A DNA stretch of 64,000 nt. It comes from Rheinheimera baltica DSM 14885. Its GTDB lineage: Bacteria > Pseudomonadota > Gammaproteobacteria > Enterobacterales > Alteromonadaceae. Below the pieces are notes generated by a model. That model ran no database searches. It worked only from the letters and a program-made list of their open reading frames with translations, and was not told the DNA's origin. A program made the translations under genes and the position numbers. Shown here in pieces: positions 60,660-64,000 of this stretch; positions within the stretch are counted from its first letter, which is position 1; each line of letters starts with the position of its first letter. Where the stretch lies: assembly GCF_000425345.1 (NCBI RefSeq), contig NZ_AUDG01000007.1:62001-126000 (forward strand), read 5' to 3'.

Positions 60660-61778
60660 ATGATCATTGGCGTACCAAAAGAAATTAAAAACCACGAATA
60701 CCGTGTTGGCATGACTCCAGCTAGCGTTCGTGAGCTGATAAATCATAAACATAGCGTACTGGTAGAAACCAATGCGGGTATGGGTATTGGTTTTACTGAT
60801 GAAGACTATACTTCTGCCGGTGCTACAGTTTTAGCAACCGCAGCAGACGTATTTGCTCAGGCAGACATGATCGTTAAAGTAAAAGAGCCTCAAGCTGTTG
60901 AGCGTGCCATGTTGCGGGAAGGTCAGGTGCTGTTCACGTATTTACACCTGGCACCTGATTTACCGCAAACAGAAGATTTGATTAAATCAAAAGCCATTTG
61001 TATAGCGTATGAAACCGTTACCGACAATCGCGGTGGTTTACCACTACTTGCGCCAATGTCTGAAGTTGCCGGCCGTATGTCAATTCAAGCAGGCGCAAGG
61101 GCACTAGAGAAATCTTGTGCCGGCCGCGGCATGTTATTAGGTGGCGTACCGGGTGTAGCACCAGCAAAAGTTGTAGTTATCGGTGGTGGCATGGTGGGTA
61201 CTAACGCCGCGCAAATGGCACTGGGTTTAGGAGCTGATGTTACGGTTCTGGATCGTAGTGTAGACGTATTGCGCCGCATCAACGCCCAATTTAACGGCGC
61301 GGTTAAAGCCATTTACTCTACTGCGGATGCGTTAGAGCAAGAAGTACTGGCAGCTGACTTAGTTATCGGTGGTGTATTAGTGCCGGGTGCAGCTGCGCCT
61401 AAACTGGTGACTAAAGACCATATTAAACGCATGAAGCCGGGTTCAGCTATTGTCGACGTTGCTATCGACCAGGGTGGATGTGTTGAAACATCAAAACCGA
61501 CTACCCATGCTGACCCAACTTATATTGTCGACGAAGTAGTGCATTACTGCGTAGCTAACATGCCAGGCGCGGTGCCACGTACTTCTACCTTTGCATTAAA
61601 CAACGCTACCCTGCCATTTATTATTCGTTTGGCTAATAAAGGTTACAAGCAAGCATTGTTAGATGATGTTCATCTGATGAATGGCCTGAACGTTATAAAC
61701 GGCATGGTAACAAATGAAAGTGTGGCTGAAGCTTTAGGTTTCGCCTTTATTGCGCCGCAAACCGCATTAAATGCTTAA
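60660..61778 (+). CDS. ald: Alanine dehydrogenase
   Basis: NAD-dependent interconversion of alanine and pyruvate. 372 residues; N-terminal [21 protein letters not shown], catalytic Lys in VKVKEP, NAD loop [21 protein letters not shown] (in parts) and [17 protein letters not shown]. Divergent from lrp, which in many bacteria controls it. Confidence 0.97.
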   Translation: MIIGVPKEIKNHEYRVGMTPASVRELINHKHSVLVETNAGMGIGFTDEDYTSAGATVLATAADVFAQADMIVKVKEPQAVERAMLREGQVLFTYLHLAPDLPQTEDLIKSKAICIAYETVTDNRGGLPLLAPMSEVAGRMSIQAGARALEKSCAGRGMLLGGVPGVAPAKVVVIGGGMVGTNAAQMALGLGADVTVLDRSVDVLRRINAQFNGAVKAIYSTADALEQEVLAADLVIGGVLVPGAAAPKLVTKDHIKRMKPGSAIVDVAIDQGGCVETSKPTTHADPTYIVDEVVHYCVANMPGAVPRTSTFALNNATLPFIIRLANKGYKQALLDDVHLMNGLNVINGMVTNESVAEALGFAFIAPQTALNA

Positions 61779-61802
61779 TGCTCAATAATTAAGCAACAAG
61801 TC

Positions 61803-61834
61803 AAAAAGGCCGGATCTCCGGCCTTTTTTATTTT
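61803..61834 (+). terminator. Terminator of ald
   Basis: AAAAAGGCCGG / CCGGCCTTTTT stem with an ATCT loop and T-run. The 310-nt gap 61779-62088 holds this terminator and then the cold-shock promoter and leader; no gene is seen. Confidence 0.9.
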
Positions 61835-61908
61835 TTACGCTTTTTTATTGCCTAACAACGGTTTATTTGTGTTTTGCTATATACATTCCGTCCAGACCTG
61901 TTATAGTG

Positions 61909-62088
61909 CGTCTCGGCCTGTAAAGCAGACCTATGTAACAAAATGTTTATGAAAACTTCGCTACACAGCTTCATTGTAAGTCATGTCCTGAAGATTCACG
62001 CACGTTTGGCCGCATAAGTAAGGTAACAGTCAGGCTAAAAGCGCAATTAAGCGTCAATTAGTTTTATTTAAATTTTTAGGAGTCATTC
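61909..62088 (+). promoter_or_regulatory. Extended -10 promoter and long 5' leader of the cold-shock gene
   Basis: TGTTATAGT (61909-61917) is an extended -10 box; transcription from about 61924 would give a leader of about 165 nt before the ATG at 62089, as in cspA-type genes whose leader acts as a temperature-dependent switch. A TAGGAG site precedes the start. Confidence 0.55.
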
Positions 62089-62298
62089 ATGGCTAAAGTA
62101 ACTGGTGTAGTTAAGTGGTTCAACGCTGATAAAGGTTTCGGTTTCATTACTCAAGATAACGGCGGCGCTGACGCATTCGTTCACTTCCGTGCGATCCAGA
62201 CTGAAGGCTACAAAACCTTAAACGAAGGTCAACGTGTAGCGTTCGAAATCGAACAAGGCCAAAAAGGCCCACAAGCTGCTAACGTTACAGTTCTGTAA
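62089..62298 (+). CDS. Cold-shock protein, CspA family
   Basis: 69-residue single-stranded nucleic acid binding protein. RNP1 KGFGFIT and RNP2 DAFVHF are intact, and the N-terminus [17 protein letters not shown] is typical. Long leader and its own terminator; probably cold-induced or growth-phase dependent. Confidence 0.93.
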   Translation: MAKVTGVVKWFNADKGFGFITQDNGGADAFVHFRAIQTEGYKTLNEGQRVAFEIEQGQKGPQAANVTVL

Positions 62299-62314
62299 TT
62301 TAAGCACTTGCTAA

Positions 62315-62341
62315 AAAAAGGACACTTAAGTGTCCTTTTTT
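62315..62341 (+). terminator. Terminator of the cold-shock gene (bidirectional)
   Basis: AAAAAGGACACTT / AAGTGTCCTTTTT perfect inverted repeat with T/A-runs on both sides; it may also stop the minus-strand DUF2960 unit. Confidence 0.85.
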
Positions 62342-62396
62342 ATTGCCTGCGATTTAATACAGCAAATTAGCCAGAGGTAACGCTCCTGCTCTGCGT

Positions 62397-62642
62397 TTAC
62401 TTTTCTTCCCGCACAAAGGCGATATCGGCAAAGCCCATGCGGGCAAATTCTTGTTGACGATAATTCTTCACCGCTGCACCGCGTTTAGCTGTCATTGCCA
62501 CTTGTTGCTCCATGGCAAGAAAAGCAGCTAAATCTATGCCTTCTGCCGCGGCGACCGCCTCGTACATATCATGATGCTTGTCATAGCTAAAATTGATGAC
62601 CTTACGCTGTTTTTTAAAAGTATAACTAACTTGTCTTGCCAT
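62397..62642 (-). CDS. DUF2960 family protein
   Basis: About 81 residues from the ATG at 62642 (GGAG site); begins MARQVSYTFKKQRKVINFSY and has the family's HHDMYEAVAAAEGIDLAAFL block. Found in Alteromonadales and vibrios. It overlaps the upstream EamA transporter gene by 17 nt. Function unknown. Confidence 0.8.
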   Translation of the reverse strand: MARQVSYTFKKQRKVINFSYDKHHDMYEAVAAAEGIDLAAFLAMEQQVAMTAKRGAAVKNYRQQEFARMGFADIAFVREEK

Positions 62643-63501
62643 CTTTTTCTCCAGAATCGTCAACTTGCCGCGGCGGTTGGCATAACCAGCAAGATATGAC
62701 TAATAATAATGAACCCAGTGCAATGCTCAGTAAGTTTTCACTGCGATTCCACACAACAATATTAACTACTAAACCCGCAGGGATCAGCATATTGTTCATT
62801 ACGGCCAACACGCCGCTGCTTACTTGCGTCGCCCCTTTATTCCACCAAAAATAACCACCGCCTGATGCCACCAGACCTAACCACAATAGCACGCCCCATT
62901 GCTCAGCAGTTGCCGGATACTTCGGCCCTCCAAGCCAAACCCAGGCCGGTAAAGCCACAATTAACGCACCAAGGTAAAACCAAGCAAATAATTGATGTTG
63001 CCTTACTGCTTTGGTGTGTTTTGACATTAATAATTTATAGCCCACCTGACCGACAGCAAAACACAGATTGGCGCCCTGAACTAGTGCGAAGCCAAGCCAA
63101 TAGTCCTCAGTTAATCTGTGATAACGCATAATTGCAGCGGCCAGCACGGCAACTATTGCTGCCAACAAAAATTGATATTGGAAGCGGCGCTGCATCAGGT
63201 CATACAATAGGGTGATATAAACTGGCGTAAATATGGTGAAAATAAGCACTTCTGGCACGCTCAACAACAAAAAAGCCTGATAATAAAATAAATACATCAG
63301 CCCTAACTGCACAGCACCTAACGTCAGCAATTTGATTACTAAGGGCCAAGGCTGTGCCCTTAAGAACGGCAAAAACACGCAACATGCCAGCACAACGCGG
63401 ATTAACACCGCTAAATAGGCATCAACCTGACCGGCCAGATAGACTCCAATCAAACTAAACGAGAACGCCCACAACAACGTTACGCCGACCAAATACCTCA
63501 A
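62626..63501 (-). CDS. EamA/DMT family transporter
   Basis: 291 residues with ten predicted membrane helices and two EamA repeats, the first with VTLLWAFSFSLIGVYLA at the start. Members export amino acids, amines or other small metabolites; substrate unknown. The ATG overlaps the upstream acyltransferase stop by 4 nt, and the end runs over the DUF2960 start, so the three are likely one transcript. Confidence 0.85.
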   Translation of the reverse strand: MRYLVGVTLLWAFSFSLIGVYLAGQVDAYLAVLIRVVLACCVFLPFLRAQPWPLVIKLLTLGAVQLGLMYLFYYQAFLLLSVPEVLIFTIFTPVYITLLYDLMQRRFQYQFLLAAIVAVLAAAIMRYHRLTEDYWLGFALVQGANLCFAVGQVGYKLLMSKHTKAVRQHQLFAWFYLGALIVALPAWVWLGGPKYPATAEQWGVLLWLGLVASGGGYFWWNKGATQVSSGVLAVMNNMLIPAGLVVNIVVWNRSENLLSIALGSLLLVISCWLCQPPRQVDDSGEKDGKTS

Positions 63502-64000
63502 TGCGATGCTTTCTCTAGCTGGAGCTGTTTAACTAAAGGCGCAGCATACAAATCACTCATCATGGATATCGCGTCTTTGGGCACCCCTTGCAACCGCTGC
63601 TGCCATTGCTCAGCCACTTTTTCATCAATGCTATTGTGTTGTTGCCCCGCTGCTAAATAATTTACCGGAAACAAGCGATATTGTTGCCAAATTTGTTTAT
63701 CAATAGCCTGTGCCAATTGCTCTGGTTCTGATGGAGCCTGTTGCAGAGGTTGCGAAAAGGCAACATGAACACGGCCCTTATAGCCAACAATGCCTTTTAT
63801 AATACTGTCGATATCTTCAAATTCAGCTTTTTGGTAGTTCCCTGCCACGCGTTTTTGCCACAGCTCTGTTATTTTACTTACATCACAGGGGTCGTATTCG
63901 TAAGATAGGCACACCGGCACAATATTCAGGCTTTGCATAAAACTGGCAAAATCTTCACCACGTTTTTTACCTTCCATGTAAAACATTTTCAGAATTGCCG
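63498..64000 (-). CDS. PlsC-like acyltransferase (partial, C-terminal part)
   Basis: The frame is open to the right edge: the codons upstream of the ATG at 63986 read ILK without a stop, so the gene continues outside the window. The visible ~167 residues include GKKRGEDFASFMQSLNIVPV and SYEYDPCDV, a pattern I know from 1-acyl-sn-glycerol-3-phosphate acyltransferase-like proteins of Alteromonadales. The catalytic H-x4-D would be outside. The exact lipid substrate is unknown. Confidence 0.65.
   Translation of the reverse strand, partial: AILKMFYMEGKKRGEDFASFMQSLNIVPVCLSYEYDPCDVSKITELWQKRVAGNYQKAEFEDIDSIIKGIVGYKGRVHVAFSQPLQQAPSEPEQLAQAIDKQIWQQYRLFPVNYLAAGQQHNSIDEKVAEQWQQRLQGVPKDAISMMSDLYAAPLVKQLQLEKASH

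Overview
The window looks like chromosomal DNA of a marine or aquatic gammaproteobacterium of the Alteromonadales type (Rheinheimera, Alishewanella, Arsukibacterium or Shewanella relatives). This is judged from the large NAD-glutamate dehydrogenase, the E. coli-like but shortened gene neighbourhoods (seqA-pgm, ybfE-fldA-fur, uvrY-uvrC-pgsA-tRNA, lrp-ftsK-lolA-rarA-serS, msrC-proQ-prc) and a moderate GC content. The genus is a guess. No phage, integrase, insertion sequence or CRISPR array was seen. Both ends cut through genes: the NAD-glutamate dehydrogenase at the left and a PlsC-like acyltransferase at the right.

Layout. 1-9.7 kb: partial gdhB, then a four-gene minus-strand envelope module (DUF1302 outer-membrane barrel, DUF1329 periplasmic protein, YCF48-type beta-propeller, RND/MMPL pump). 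10-19.4 kb: pepN-DUF2835, nhaC, an NSS sodium symporter, prc, proQ, an unknown acidic protein and msrC. 19.5-22.8 kb: a two-gene unit of a Ycf46-like AAA+ ATPase and a Ser/Thr kinase-like protein. 22.9-26.7 kb: branched-chain 2-oxoacid dehydrogenase (bkdA1-A2-B). 27-28 kb: astE. 28.1-31.6 kb: a minus-strand unit that I read as a split borosin RiPP cluster: a SonM-like alpha-N-methyltransferase, a GNAT acetyltransferase, a 90-residue precursor peptide ending in a hydrophobic core, and a membrane diguanylate cyclase 11 nt downstream. 31.7-36.5 kb: glgP, pgm, seqA. 36.6-40.1 kb: ybfF, DUF2788, ybfE, fldA, DUF4442, fur, a YhhY-like acetyltransferase. 40.2-43.8 kb: the divergent etfBA / etfD electron-transfer genes with two LiuR-type palindromes between them. 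44-46.2 kb: a 724-residue tubulin/FtsZ-superfamily protein. 46.3-51.3 kb: rluF, tRNA Gly-Cys-Leu-Gly, pgsA, uvrC, uvrY, two identical tRNA-Ser genes. 51.5-53.6 kb: yccA and tusDCBE. 53.6-60.5 kb: a 49-residue membrane protein, serS, crcB, rarA, lolA, ftsK, lrp. 60.7-64 kb: ald, a cold-shock gene with a long leader, DUF2960, an EamA transporter and the partial acyltransferase.

How the genes work together. Branched-chain amino-acid breakdown (bkd) delivers acyl-CoAs whose dehydrogenases pass electrons through EtfAB to EtfD and quinone; shared LiuR-like operators upstream of both loci suggest joint control. GlgP and Pgm turn glycogen into glucose-6-phosphate. TusDCBE relays sulfur for tRNA 2-thiouridine. 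The most interesting parts are the borosin cluster, the tubulin-like protein, the AAA+/kinase pair and the DUF1302-DUF1329-YCF48-RND envelope module.
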